Shown: piece by piece, positions 1-11,156 of the stretch
Numbering within the stretch: the stretch's first letter is position 1
How the letters are laid out: the number at the start of each line of letters is the position of its first letter
Source of the DNA: Meconema thalassinum
Lineage: Eukaryota; Arthropoda; Insecta; Orthoptera; Tettigoniidae
Assembly (NCBI GenBank): GCA_946902985.2
Contig: OX336393.1
Coordinates: 136,862,533 to 136,926,532, forward strand
DNA: 64,000 nt
Direction: 5' to 3'
The notes under the pieces: generated by a model
Told to the model about the DNA's origin: nothing
Database searches by the model: none
Seen by the model: the letters and a program-made list of their open reading frames with translations, nothing else
Program-made: the position numbers and the translations under genes

Positions 1-402
1 GCAAGGCTGTGCATAATTTCCCAGGGGCTCAGAACTTGTTGGACTTGGGTTGGCGACCTCGGGATCTCAGCTGAGTCCAGCATTGCTTCCACTTACTTGT
101 GCCGGGCTCCTTTCCGTCTTCTTTCCTGTCAACTTCTCTTGGTCTACTCTTGTTCTCTTCCGATCCCGACGGTATTAGGGTATCCAAGGCCTAGGGAGTC
201 TCTTCCTTTCCCGCCTTAATTGGCCCTTCTCTCATCTTTCCTGATCCCTCGTTCTTCAAGGGATCAGCCTCCTTTTTCTTTTCATTATATTTTCTTTTTC
301 TCTTTAAGATTCCCGCCATGTTTTTATGAATTGACTCCCCGTGCATCGAAAATACATTTTGAAAGTTTTTTTTCAAATTACCTCTTGTGAGTATTTTCAA
401 TG
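1..402 (+). repeat. Dispersed retroposon family E, copy 1, 5' portion
   Basis: Pyrimidine-rich sequence that is clearly related to 24,838-25,075: both share the order 'cagctgagtcc', 'ttgtgc[ct]gggctcct', 'gacggtattagg', 'cttaattggcc' and a C/T-rich stretch. A 'gggttggcgacc' block at 48-59 recurs at 22,059 and 25,188. The matching 3' tail lies at about 980-1,053. I see no protein in it. It is probably LINE 3' UTR or SINE-like sequence, and the family is not one I recognise. The start is cut by the window edge. Confidence 0.5.
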
Positions 403-808
403 TACATTGCATTTTGTAAGTACCGACAGTAGTGGCTACGCTGGTTAAAGCGCAGCATTAGGTCATGGGACCAAGCTCTCTGCTGACTCGGTAGACGCGT
501 GGGTTCGAGCCCCACCGTCGGCCGTCCTTGAAATGGTTTTCCGTGGTTTCCCCATTTTCAACACCAGGCAAATGCTGGGACGGTACCTTCTGACAGGCCA
601 CGGCCGCTTCCTTCCACATTCTTCACCAGTTTCATTCACCATCATTCATTTCATCTCTCATTAACTCCTCTCATGAGGTTGGCGTCAGGAAGGGCATCCG
701 GCCGTAAAAACCATCGCCATAAAGACTTCCATCGCATCTCATCCCCTACCCCGTAGGAAAAACGGGAATAATAAGGGGTAGACATACATACATTGCATTT
801 TGTAAGTA
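403..808 (+). mobile_element. SINE family A, copy 1, with 20-bp TSD
   Basis: The body is 423-788. It has a tRNA-like head: an A-box-like stretch near 'gtggctacgctgg' and a B box 'gggttcgagcccc'. The body carries 'ccgtggtttcc' and 'aggcaaatgctggg', and the tail is 'acatacataca'-like. The flanks 403-422 and 789-808 are the same 20 bp (tacattgcattttgtaagta), which defines the insertion, although a few of the outer bases could belong to the SINE tail. It sits inside a 30-33 bp minisatellite, and that array supplied the target sequence. A second full copy is at 4,693-5,059 and a reversed variant at 3,778-4,094. This is a Pol III-type retroposon and encodes no protein. Confidence 0.85.
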
Positions 809-1053
809 TTTTCGATCTAAACTCCATTTTGTAAGTATTTTCAATTTAAATTGCATTTTGTAAGTATTTTGAATCGCGGGCTTCCACATATTGTGAGTAT
901 CTTGAATCTGAGTTCCATTTTGTAAGTATTTTCAGTCTCACTTAATTTTCGTTATGGTTTCCATTTCATTGTCATTTTCGCTATCATCCAAACCATTAGG
1001 GCCCGATAACCTAGATGTTAGGCCCCTTAAAACAACAACTATCACCATCATCA
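809..1053 (+). repeat. Minisatellite remnant plus family E 3' tail
   Basis: From about 375 to 945, ignoring the SINE, the segment '[ct]attttgtaagtattttcaat' recurs about six times at 30-35 bp spacing. From about 980 the sequence is the family E 3' end, 'gataacctagatgttaggcc' followed by A-rich and (ATC)-rich bases. The same tail recurs at 25,490 and, as an isolated stub, at 44,096. Confidence 0.6.
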
Positions 1054-2839
1054 AGACTGTGCATATGAGCTCACGGGCAGTTGGGTCACTGATAATTACC
1101 TTTGTGTGAAGTCACACAGATGCTGGCCAACGGTCTATCCACGCCTCCCGGTTACATTAACGACAAATTGCTTCTTCAATTATTCCACAGTGTGGAGCTA
1201 CCGGTAATGGGTATGCAAATCCAACAAGCACCTCAGGTGAGTTCTATACTGTTGGTGGTGGTGGTGGTTCTGGCCTCTCAGCTCAACTAGGAGCCTTTAG
1301 TGCCTTATCAGAGAGGGGTATTGACAATTTTGGCTTAACGGGTGTGGATGTAGGGTAAAGTACATGAGATCGAATCGGTCAGGATATGACCTGAGGTTCG
1401 TGGGTATATGGATAGGAATTAAGGAATGAGGAATATGGGGGGTTTGGAAGTCACCAATAAATGCAGCTTAACTGGTCAAGTAGAGACCAATACAAATATT
1501 GGTAAAATCGAAGTGAGTCCAGGGCTCTTAATTAATTTAGTAGAAGGCGACAAGAATGAAGAAAGAAAAAAGTAAAAGAGCAACGACAAGAAGCCTGTGC
1601 GTGAGGTGCGGTGAGGGCTAGTTTAGTGTACTTGGGCCCGCGGACCGCTAGGCACCATCCCGAGTGGGCCGGCCGTGGCCAACCACTCGAGCAGATACAC
1701 AGCGACGTCGCGGGGCGTGAGGGCTGGGTGATTGCAGTTAAATGGTCAATTCAGGTTGTATTGTACAGGCTACTTATCTGAGTCTTGCGTGTTCTGGTGA
1801 GAGCAATTATCTTCGTCAGTATCTACACTACACTTGGCCATTTAACTACAATCACATATTCACTATAAACAAGCAAGTTTGGACGTCAATCACCACTTTC
1901 AGTATTTTAACAAAACATCACATACACTACAGCTAACAATATTGACGAGTTGAACTATCGCAACTAATACCGCAACTAAAGAAATGTAAATATCTTCATC
2001 CATATTTTCAGACATAAAACGTTTGTAGCCTAAGTGTAATGGACCTGATGATGATCGCTTGACGATCGAAACGGGTCATCCAGGTGTATTTATTAATTTC
2101 ATGTTAATATTTTTCAGGATTAGGGAATAACCCATCTCATTTGGGTACAATCGTGTTGACCGACTGAAAAGCACCAACCTTTCGTTTACTAAGGCAACAC
2201 TGAAAATGGCTTCAAACACCATACTGTTTATGGAATCTACTCTCGGGCCAATGCGTCCACACCCCAAGTGACGTATTGCAAATCGTACAGTATTTTTGCT
2301 GCAAGGGGTACACACCCACCATCCAGCCACCCACATATCCAGCTAAATATAGATTGGTGCTGTGGCGACCTTGTAGGGAGGCCAGATCCCAGACCCACTT
2401 ATCCCAACCGCCTGTTTCCGGCCAAATCCAAGCTGCGGTATTGTTCAATGGACCACTGCATATTATACAACGCAGGGGCGTATCGGAGGGGGCTGACTAT
2501 CCTGGAAAATTGTGAGTATTCTCTGGGGATTGTCACCGCAAAATATCAACCAATACCTTAGAGCATATGACTTTGTGTAATTATTTTAGATAAGATTCAA
2601 AGTTTATATAGCCTACAATTACTGGCAATACAAAAAAAGTTGTAGAATACAACACAACACACAAATAAAATGTTATACTTAATGAATTTTCTATTATGAT
2701 CTATGGAGTATGAATGGCAAATATCTAAATATTTGTCAATTTACTAAGCAGAATGGTAAACAGTTTGTTTTTATTTTTTACAAGTTGATCATTTATTTCT
2801 CAATAGTACCGTACTGTGGAATTCACAGTTTTGTCTCAC
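1054..2839. other. Unassigned intergenic DNA
   Basis: No open frame has a recognisable protein signature on either strand. There is a short GC-rich patch at about 1,630-1,730. A motif near 2,040 ('gatcgcttgacgatcgaaac') resembles dispersed insect repeats, but I cannot name the family. The rest is AT-rich with nothing supportable. Confidence 0.4.
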
Positions 2840-2960
2840 AAGGCTGAGTGTACCCCGTTCCACCCCTCAGACCAGAAATAAAATTTCTTGGCAGAGCCGG
2901 GAATCGAATTCTGACCTCCGGGGTGGCAGCCAAGAATGCTAGCCACTACACCAAGAGTTA
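2840..2960 (-). mobile_element. SINE family D, copy 1 (fragment)
   Basis: The reverse complement has a tRNA-like head with B box 'gaattcgattcccggctctg' and the 'ggtctgagg' segment. The same arrangement recurs reversed at 51,030-51,172 and on the plus strand at 36,835-37,003. No TSD was resolved. It is a SINE fragment rather than a tRNA gene, because no complete cloverleaf can be folded and it is repeated. Confidence 0.6.
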
Positions 2961-3777
2961 GTCCAATTTCAATCTTAATATTGTTTATAACATAGCCATT
3001 AAGTTAAGATTCGGGTACAACAAAATTTAAAATTATGTTATGCTCTTACCAAAGCAACACTTTCTTAATTTTTATTGGCTATTATATACGCCCCTAATAC
3101 AACGGATAACTGGTACGGAGAAACTCAATTTTATCAGACAAATTCTACACACACCAAAGTTAACGGGACTGAAATAACCAATGTCCAAGCTCCTATATGA
3201 AACGACGATATCTGCCTTTATCACACATGATACATACAGTGAGGGCCCTCCCGTTAGAACGGAGTTTAGCAGATGTCGCCAAGGTCGCACCACCACCACC
3301 GCGAGATTTATAGCATGTGACGATTACAACAGCGGGACGGGAAGCCTTGGATGCTATCATTGCATTTATTACATACGCAGCTGCCAAATACCTTAGTTGT
3401 GATAATTAAAACTTGCTGTGAAGTACTGTAAACTACCTCGTATCCCGTGAAAATGGCTAGGTATAGATCAAAACATCGATTTTTTCTAGGAAACATATAT
3501 TCTCAAGAAGAAGTTTGTAGTAAATTTGATCGTAAGTTCCAGCGCCGTGCGATTTTTACCCGTGGGGGAAACTCAAACAAAATGTATACTGAAACAATCC
3601 GCGTACTTTGGAGGCTCTCGAGAACGAAATAACTGCACTGATACTAAATATCAGTGACGATGAATTACAGTGAGTGTACCAACAATTTTCTACGTCGGTG
3701 CAACGATGTTTGGAAATTGAAGGACAGCACTTCCACCTACAATTCTGAAATCCTTGTAAGTAATTATAAATATTAAA
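2961..3777. other. Unassigned intergenic DNA
   Basis: No convincing gene. About 3,085-3,180 resembles the distal tail of SINE family C ('cagacaaattctacacacac'). Short frames with C-rich or repetitive translations are not supported by any domain. Confidence 0.35.
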
Positions 3778-4094
3778 TTTTTTTTTTCGTGTAGCCTCCT
3801 GCGAGGCCGAGTGCAGGTCTTTCTAGTCGACGCCCGTGGGCGACCTGCTCGTCGGGATGAGAGATGGAAAGGATGAAGATGAATGAAACTGGGCAAGGAT
3901 GTGGAAGGAAGCGGCCGTGGCCTGTCAGAAGGTACTGTCTCAGCATTTGCCTGGTGTTGAAAATGGGAAACCACGGAAAACCATTTCAAGGACAGCCGAC
4001 GGTGGGGCTCGAACCCACGCGTCTACCGAGTCAGTAGAGAGCTTGGCCCCTTGACCTAACGCGGAGCTTTAGCCCGCGTAGCCACTACTGTCGG
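3778..4094 (-). mobile_element. SINE family A variant, copy 3, reversed
   Basis: On the minus strand this starts with the same tRNA-like head as the copies at 423 and 4,693, ending here in 'ccactactgtcgg'. About 200 bp in it diverges into a different 3' end that includes 'aggtcgcccacgggcg' and an oligo(A) tail (T10 at 3,778-3,787 on the plus strand). The alternative tail is shared in part with the SINE at 45,039. It looks like a subfamily with a swapped 3' module. No clear TSD was found. Confidence 0.7.
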
Positions 4095-4675
4095 TGTTAA
4101 ATATGTTAAACGTGTAAATGTGTTAAACTAGTTGGGTGCTACGCTACTGCTAGCGTCAGTGCCTTGCTAGACACGCGGCTAAGCACATTGCCCCGGCCGC
4201 ATGTGTATAAACCACCCGCCCGGCTTTATTTCCATGCGGGCTCGAAGATACATAGTTCTGGCAGGGGATATCGTATTGTTTATTTGTTTGTTTATTTGTT
4301 GAATCGCACTTTTTAAACAAATTTTCGTTGTTTATGAAATTGGAGTACAAATCATCACTGCTGCGAGTAACTTACCTTTCATTTGAATGCTCATATCTTA
4401 CAATACGTTAATTTAAGGGACGGGGATGGGGGGCGTGATGTTGCATTGGCTAAGCTGCTTGCCTCTCACTGAGGTGGACCTGATTCGATTTCCGGTCAAT
4501 GCGTGTGAGATTTCCGAAGTGAAATACCTTGTTCTGTGGTTCGGATTCCACATGAAATGGAACTTCCTTTTCAGGTTTAGAGGTAAAATTTGGGCAATAC
4601 CAATACCTTTGTGGTTGCAAATGTGTATCTGAAGGTTTTTGAATCTATCATTTTGATGCTAAATTATTGTAAGTT
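4095..4675. other. Unassigned intergenic DNA
   Basis: AT-rich sequence with no supportable coding or RNA feature. A local 'gtttatttgtttgtttatttg' run lies near 4,280. Confidence 0.35.
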
Positions 4676-5076
4676 ATTCTGGGAGGTATGGACCGACAGT
4701 AGTGGCTACGCTGGCTAACGCGCAGCATTAGGTCATGGGACCAAGCTCTCTGCTGACTCGGTAGACGCGTGGGTTCGAGCCCCACCGTCGGCCGTCCTTG
4801 AAATGGTTTTCCGTGGTTTCCCATTTTCAACACCAGGCAAATGCTGGGACGGTACCTTCTGACAGGCCACGGCCGTTTCCTTCCGCATCCTTGCCCAGTT
4901 TCATTAACCATCATTCATTTCATCTCTCATTAACTCCTCTCATGAGGTTGGCGTCAGGAAGGGCATCCGGCCGTAAAAACCATCGCCACAAAGACTTCCA
5001 TCGCATCTCATCCCCGACCCCGTTGGAAAACGGGAATAATAAGGGGGAGACATACATACATTCTGGGAGGTATGGA
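4676..5076 (+). mobile_element. SINE family A, copy 2, with 17-bp TSD
   Basis: The body 4,693-5,059 is close to identical to the copy at 423-788 over its full length. The flanks 4,676-4,692 and 5,060-5,076 are both attctgggaggtatgga. The B box 'gggttcgagcccc' and the tail 'gggaataataaggg' with a short 'cataca' repeat are intact. High similarity to copy 1 suggests the family was mobile fairly recently. Confidence 0.88.
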
Positions 5077-5185
5077 ATACACCCCCACCTAGACCTCTGG
5101 TAGTCCTTGCCACTACAATAAATTGCTGAAATTCCGCCTATGGGTACGACATAGGGGTCTAATTGCTCAGAAGATGAGACTAATG

Positions 5186-5519
5186 AAAATGAAAATCCAC
5201 AGCCTGCTTCCAGTCGACCGACCGAATCAGGGAATGGAATGAATGAAGCCTCCATCTAGCGGCGAGGATATGAACTGTGCCGCCTGCCGAAGCCTGTCGC
5301 ACTCCCCTGGGGCAATGATTAAATGAATGACAGATGAAATGAAATGATAGTGGAGAGGGTTGCTGGAATAAAATTTGCGACAAGGAAAACCGTAGTAACC
5401 TGAGAAAAAACTGTCTGCCTCCGCTTTGTCCAGCAAAAATCTCACCTGGAGTGACCGGGATTTGAACCATGGACCCAGCGGTGTGAGGTCGGCGTGTTGC
5501 CGCCTAAGCCACGGAGTCC
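5186..5519 (-). mobile_element. SINE family B, copy 1
   Basis: The minus-strand head reads 'ctccgtggcttaggcggcaa'-like sequence with a B box around 'ggttcaaatcccggtcactc'. The body includes 'ctggacaaa[ag]cgg' and ends in 'gctgtggattttcattttca'. Other copies are at 28,170-28,504, 29,406-29,741 and, truncated, 21,615-21,727. It is tRNA-derived and non-coding. Confidence 0.75.
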
Positions 5520-6917
5520 ACAAAATGACAATATGACTTGTTATTACAGACTACAGTGTTGGCATACTTTGTTTCTATTCATCAATAGGCTATCTTAATT
5601 GCAGCAGGCCATTGTCACAAAACAGAGTAACGGAACACAAAGGCGTTGGTAATAAAGACAACCTAGCCCACGTTACCATAGCAACAGACAACTCTCGATT
5701 CAAAATAATCTACTGTTAAGCGACAGTGGCACATTCTCGCAGATCCCATCTCTTGTGGTTGACTGGCTGCGTTACGCAGCGGTAATATTCTCGCCTGCTG
5801 TTCCAGAGGATGAAGATCGATTCCTATCGCATTTGAGGGAGTCCTATCAGTGGATTTACTGGCACGTTAAAGATCCCCTTCGGGGCAAAATGCCGGCACA
5901 CCGCTTCACTAAAAGCGCAGTAGTTATAAAAAACTATAACATTATTATTCATTCTCTTGTTGGAAATAGTATGCGAAACAGAAGAGGAACAGTGTGGACT
6001 TTCTGGCCGACCCACTCTAATTGAAGCAACAACAACATATTAATTTCTCCAGAAACCCACTTGTAGCTGTCGTGAAGAGTTCCCTTCAGTCAACGGCGTA
6101 GCCTTGCGTGTTGTATCTTTTCACCACGACAGCCATAGGAAGCTCCAGCAAGTTCAGAGATCGGAGGTTCAAATCCCGGTGCTCGCAGCTGTTCCCTCCA
6201 GGTAAATGCCGAGATAGTACTTCATTTCTATTCCCGGGCACCTACCTTATGTCCGTTCCTAATAATAACAGTTACACGCAGTCACCAAAGAAACTGGGGT
6301 TATCAGACAAATTCAACACACACCTAAGTACACGGGTCTGATTACCAAGAAGTTCCAAGTCCCTAAAATGAATTAAGATCATAATTTCCTTCAAGTAGCC
6401 CCAGACTCAACTGAGTTCTCTAGAGCCGACCTTGTCTGGCCGAGAGAGAACTTACTTGGCGAGGACTGGTTCAGACCAGAGTGAGCAAGACGAAAGCAAC
6501 CCTCACTGCCATCTCAATTCTGTATTTTCCGTGTGCTGCCAACTCGAATAATTAAGGTTCGGAAGTACAACATATGCAAACAAATATGCCCTAAAAGCTA
6601 CCTAAATGACCATTTTAGATAGTATTGGAGTAGTACCAACATAAAACGCATCAATAAAGCAGATACATTTAATTACACATGCTCAGGGACGTATACAAGT
6701 TTTTTTTGAGGGGGGGGGGGGCGTGTGCACAACTGGGGGTTAGGGGGCATAGCATAGGCCACAAAGAATAGGGGGACCGGGGGTCTGGGGATCTGGGGGT
6801 CCTCCCCGGGAAACTGTTGTATAATTTGGTGCAAAATGATGAGTTTTAAGGCTATCTGGCATCACTGTTTCAACCAATTTGATGTGATGATATGTTTGTT
6901 AATGTCAAACACATTTT
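5520..6917. other. Unassigned repeats, including a tRNA-like SINE stretch and a G-rich patch
   Basis: About 5,745-6,030 has SINE-like features ('ggttgactggctgcgttacg', 'cacgttaaagatccccttc') of a kind common in arthropod SINEs. About 6,117-6,240 has another tRNA-like B box ('ggaggttcaaatcccgg'). About 6,270-6,360 resembles the distal tail of SINE C. The stretch 6,700-6,805 contains many runs of five or more G. No protein is supported. Confidence 0.4.
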
Positions 6918-9900
6918 ATGTTACTTTTTAGCCTACTTTCGATTTTTGCAAAAAATGAAAGTAGACTTATGAGATCAACACAGGGCGAAAAAAGTGTGTC
7001 TGTCTGTGTGTGTGTATGTGTGTGTGTGAGTCTGTGTGTGTGTGTCTCTGTGTGTGTGTGTGTGTGTGTCTGTGTGTGTGTGAGTGTGTGTACTCTGAAT
7101 GTCTGTCCCCCCCCCCTATCAATTCGAACACGGTGAATGCGAATTGAACGAAATTTGGTACAAAGGTAGCACTAGCAAAGGACACCTCAGTGTCATGTTT
7201 TATATCGCCGCCATCTTGACGGAAACGTAATGGCGGCCTCACAAATGTTCAAAGCTTAAATCAAATTACGACTAACCTAATCATCCGATCTCTACCAAAG
7301 TTTGCAACAACATACCTTTATGGTGGGAGCATCCTTTGACCAAACCAATAGGTCATCAGCGTAATAGTTTACGGATGGCGGCCATCTTTGAGTGAAAATC
7401 GATTCCCCCTATTAATTCGAACACGGTGCAACCGAATGGAACGAAATTTGGTACGGAAGTAGTACTAACGAAAGGCACCTCAGTGTCATGTTTTATATCG
7501 CCGCCATCTTGACGGAAACGTAATGGCGGCCACACAAATGTTCAAAGCTTAAATCAAATTACGACTAACCTAATCATCCGATCTCTACCAAATTTTGCAA
7601 CAACATACCTTTATGGGGGGAGCATCATTTGACCAAACTAATAGGTCATCAGAGTAATAGTTTGCTGATGGCGGCCATCTTTGTGTGAAAATCGATTCCC
7701 CCTATTAATTCGAACACGGTGCAACCGAATGGAACGAAATTTGGTACAGAGGTAGTACTAACAAAAGGCACCTCAGTGCCATGTTTTATATCGCCGCCAT
7801 CTTGACGGAAACGTAATGGCGGCCACACAAATGTTCAAAGCTTAAATCAAATTACGATTAACCTAATCATCCGATCTCTACCAAATTTTGCAACAACATA
7901 CCCTTATAGAGGAAGCATCCTTTGACCAAATGAATAGGTCATTAGCCTAATAGTTTGCGGATGGCGGCCATCTTTATGTCAAAATTGATTCCCCCTATTA
8001 ATTCGAACACGGAGGAACCGAATGGAACGAAATTTGGTACAGAGGTAGCACTAGCAAAGGGCACCTCAGTGTCATGTTTTATATCGCCGCCGTCTTGACT
8101 GAAACGTAATGGCGGCCACACGAATGTTCAAAGCTTAAATCAAATTACGATTAACCTAATCATCCGATCTCAACCAAATTTTGCAACTACATACCTTTAT
8201 GGAGGGAGCATCCTTTGACCAATCTAATAGGTCATTCGCCTAATAGTTTGCGGATGGCGGCCATCTTTGTGTCAGAATCGATTCCCCCTATTAATTCAAA
8301 CACGGTGAAACAGAATGGAACGAAATTTGGTACAGAGATAGCACTAGCAAAGGGCATCTCAGTGTCATGATTAATATCGCCGCCATATTGACAGAAACGT
8401 AATAGCGGCCACACAAATGTTTAAAGCTTAAATCAAATTACGACTAACATAACCATTCGATCTCTACCAAAGTTTGCAACAACATACCTTTATGGAGGGA
8501 GCATCCTTTGACCAATCTAATAGGTCATTAGCCTAATAGTTTGCGGATGGCGGCCATCTTTATGTCAAAATTGATTCCCCCTATTAATTCGAACACGGTG
8601 GAACCGAATGAACGAAATTTGGTACAGAGATAGCACTAGCAAGAGGCACCTCAGTGTCATGTTTTATATCACCGCTATCTTGACGGAAACGTAATCGCGG
8701 CCACCCAAATGTTAAAAGCTAAAATGTAATTACGACCAACCTAATAATCTAGTCTCTACCAAATTTTGCAACACCATATCTTTATGTGGGAAACATATTC
8801 TGACCAAACTGCAAGAACATCAGCCCAATAGTTTGCAGATGATGGCGAAGTATGTGTGCAAATCGATTCCCCCTATCAATTCAAACACGGCGAAACCGAA
8901 TTGAACGAAATTTGGTACAGAGGTAGCACTAGCAAAGGGCACCTAATATTCATGTTTAATATCCCCCTATAGCACGTTGTATTTCAACAAGCTACTACAA
9001 CCAACATTCAATCATACTCCTTGAAAAGGACAAAGAGTTATAACAATACCCATGCATTTAGGAGAAAGTAGGCTATATGTTCTTTACTGAACATCTTGTT
9101 ATTAATACAATCATCTTGCTCACTTGATAAAGAATTAACATTACTGTTTTGATTTACAACTTCTATATATATAAACAAGATGTTCAGTAAAGAACATATA
9201 GCCTACTTTCTCCTAAATGCATGGCTATTGTTATAACGCTTTGTCCTTTTCAAGGAGTATAATTGAATGTTGGTAGTAGTAGCTTGTTGAAATACAACGT
9301 GCTATAGGGATATTAAACATGAATATGAGGTGCCCTTTGCTAGTGCTACCTCTGTAAAAAAAAGTCTTTCAATTCGGTTTCACCGTGTTTGAATTGATAT
9401 GGCGAATGGATTTGCACACATACATGGCCGCTATTTGCAAACTATTGGGCTGATGACCTTGTAGTCAGTCATAAGATGCTTTCCTCAAAAAGGCATGTTG
9501 TTGCAAAATCTGGTAGAGATCAAATTATTAGGATGGTCGTAATTTGATTTAAGCTTTTAACATTTGGGTGGCCGTCATTCCGTTTCCGTCAAGATGGCGG
9601 CGATATAAAATATGACACTGAGGTGCCCTTTGCTAGTCCTACCTCTGTACCAAATTTCGTTCAATTCGGTATCACCGTGTTTGAATTAATAGGGGGAATC
9701 GATTTGCACACATACTTGGCCACCATCTGCAAACTATTGGGCTGATGATCTTGCAGTTTGGTCAGAATATGTTTCCCACATAAAGATATGTTGTTGCAAA
9801 ATTTGGTAGAGACTAGATTATTAGGCTGGTCGTAATTACATTTTAGCTTTTAACATTTGGGTGGCCGCGATTACGTTTCCGTCAAGATGGCGGCGATATA

Positions 9901-11005
9901 AAACATGACACTGAGGTGCCCTTTGCTAGTGCTACCTCTGTAATAAAAAATCTTTCAATTCGGTTTCACCGTGTTTGAATTGATATGGGGAATGGATTTG
10001 CACACATACATGGCCGCTGTTTGCAAACTATTGGGCTGATGACCTTGTAGTCAGTCATAAGATGCTTTCCTCAAAAAGGCATGTTGTTGCAAAATCTGGT
10101 AGAGATCAAATTATTAGGATGGTCGTAATTTGATTTAAGCTTTTAACATTTGGGTGGCCGTCATTCTGTTTCCGTCAAGATGGCGGCGATATAAAACATG
10201 ACACTGAGGTGCCCTTTGCTAGTCCTACCTCTGTACCAAATTTCGTTCAATTCGGTATCACCGTGTTTGAATTAATAGGGGGAATCGATTTGCACACATA
10301 CTTGGCCACCATCTGCAAACTATTGGGCTGATGATCTTGCAGTTTGGTCAGAATATGCTTCCCACATAAAGATATGTTGTTGCAAAATTTGGTAGAGACT
10401 AGATTATTAGGCTGGTCGTAATTACATTTTAGCTTTTAACATTTGGGTGGCCGCGATTACGTTTCCGTCAAGATGGCGGCGATATAAAACATGACACTGA
10501 GGTGCCCTTTGCTAGTGCTACCTCAGTACCAAATTTCGTTCCATTCGGTTTCACCGTGTTCGAATTAATAGGGGGAATCGATTTTGACACAAAGATGGCC
10601 GCCATCCGCAAACTATTAGGCCAATGACCTATTAGATTGGTCAAAGGATGCTCCCTCCATAAAGGTAAGTTGTTGCAAAATTTGGTAGAGAAGGATGATT
10701 ATGTTAGTCGTAATTTGATTTAAGCTTTGAACATTTGTGTGACCGCCATTAAGTTTCCGTCAAGATGGCGGCGATATAAAACATGACACTGAGGTGCCCT
10801 TTGCTAGTCCTACCTCTGTACCAAATTTCGTTCAATTCGCGTTCACCGTGTTCGAATTGATAGGGGGGGACAGACATTCAGAGTACACACACTCACACAC
10901 ACACACACACACACATACACAGACACACTTTTTTCGCCCTGTGTGGATCTCATAAGTCTACTTTCATTTTTGCAAAAATCGAAAGTAGGCTAAAATCAAT
11001 GTTAC
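6918..11005. mobile_element. Foldback-like element with satellite-built arms
   Basis: The ends are inverted copies: 'agcctactttcgatttttgc' at 6,930 and its complement ending at 10,991, each followed inward by a (TG/CA)n tract and 'gaatgtctgtcc'. Both arms are tandem 293-bp units marked by 'ccctattaattcgaacacgg', at about 7,405, 7,698, 7,991, 8,284, 8,577 and 8,869 on the left, and inverted at about 9,675, 9,968, 10,262, 10,553 and 10,845 on the right. They meet at a unique spacer, 9,101-9,173, flanked by perfect inverted copies of 'aagatgttcagtaaagaaca'. A possible 7-bp TSD (atgttac) lies at 6,918-6,924 and 10,999-11,005. No transposase is encoded. The organisation matches foldback (FB) elements, though the family itself is not one I recognise. 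Confidence 0.7.
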
Positions 11006-11009
11006 GTGA

Positions 11010-11045
<36 letters not shown>

Positions 11046-11156
11046 CTCCTATGCGTTCATATACCACCCAACCGATTGGGATGAAATTTGGGTGAGAAGA
11101 TGAGTACACTCCAAGGAAGGTTTCTGGCTGAGTAAGGAAGGTTTATGGGTTAGTAA
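11006..11156 (+). repeat. 163-bp tandem family, left half interrupted by an insertion
   Basis: After a (TG)n run, the segment with 'tatgcgttcatataccac', 'gattgggatgaaatttgggt' and 'aaggaaggtttctggct' is one unit of the tandem family seen four times at 17,605-18,240. The unit breaks at 11,156 and resumes at 15,645, and the intervening 4.5 kb is an insertion. Confidence 0.6.

Noticed and set aside
6918..7242. Open frames of Cys/Val or His/Thr repeats
   Set aside because: They arise from the (TG)n tract at the end of the foldback element.
7405..8870. CRISPR-like regular repeats
   Set aside because: Repeats are 293 bp with no short repeat/spacer alternation, and the context is an animal genome. 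It is a tandem array.
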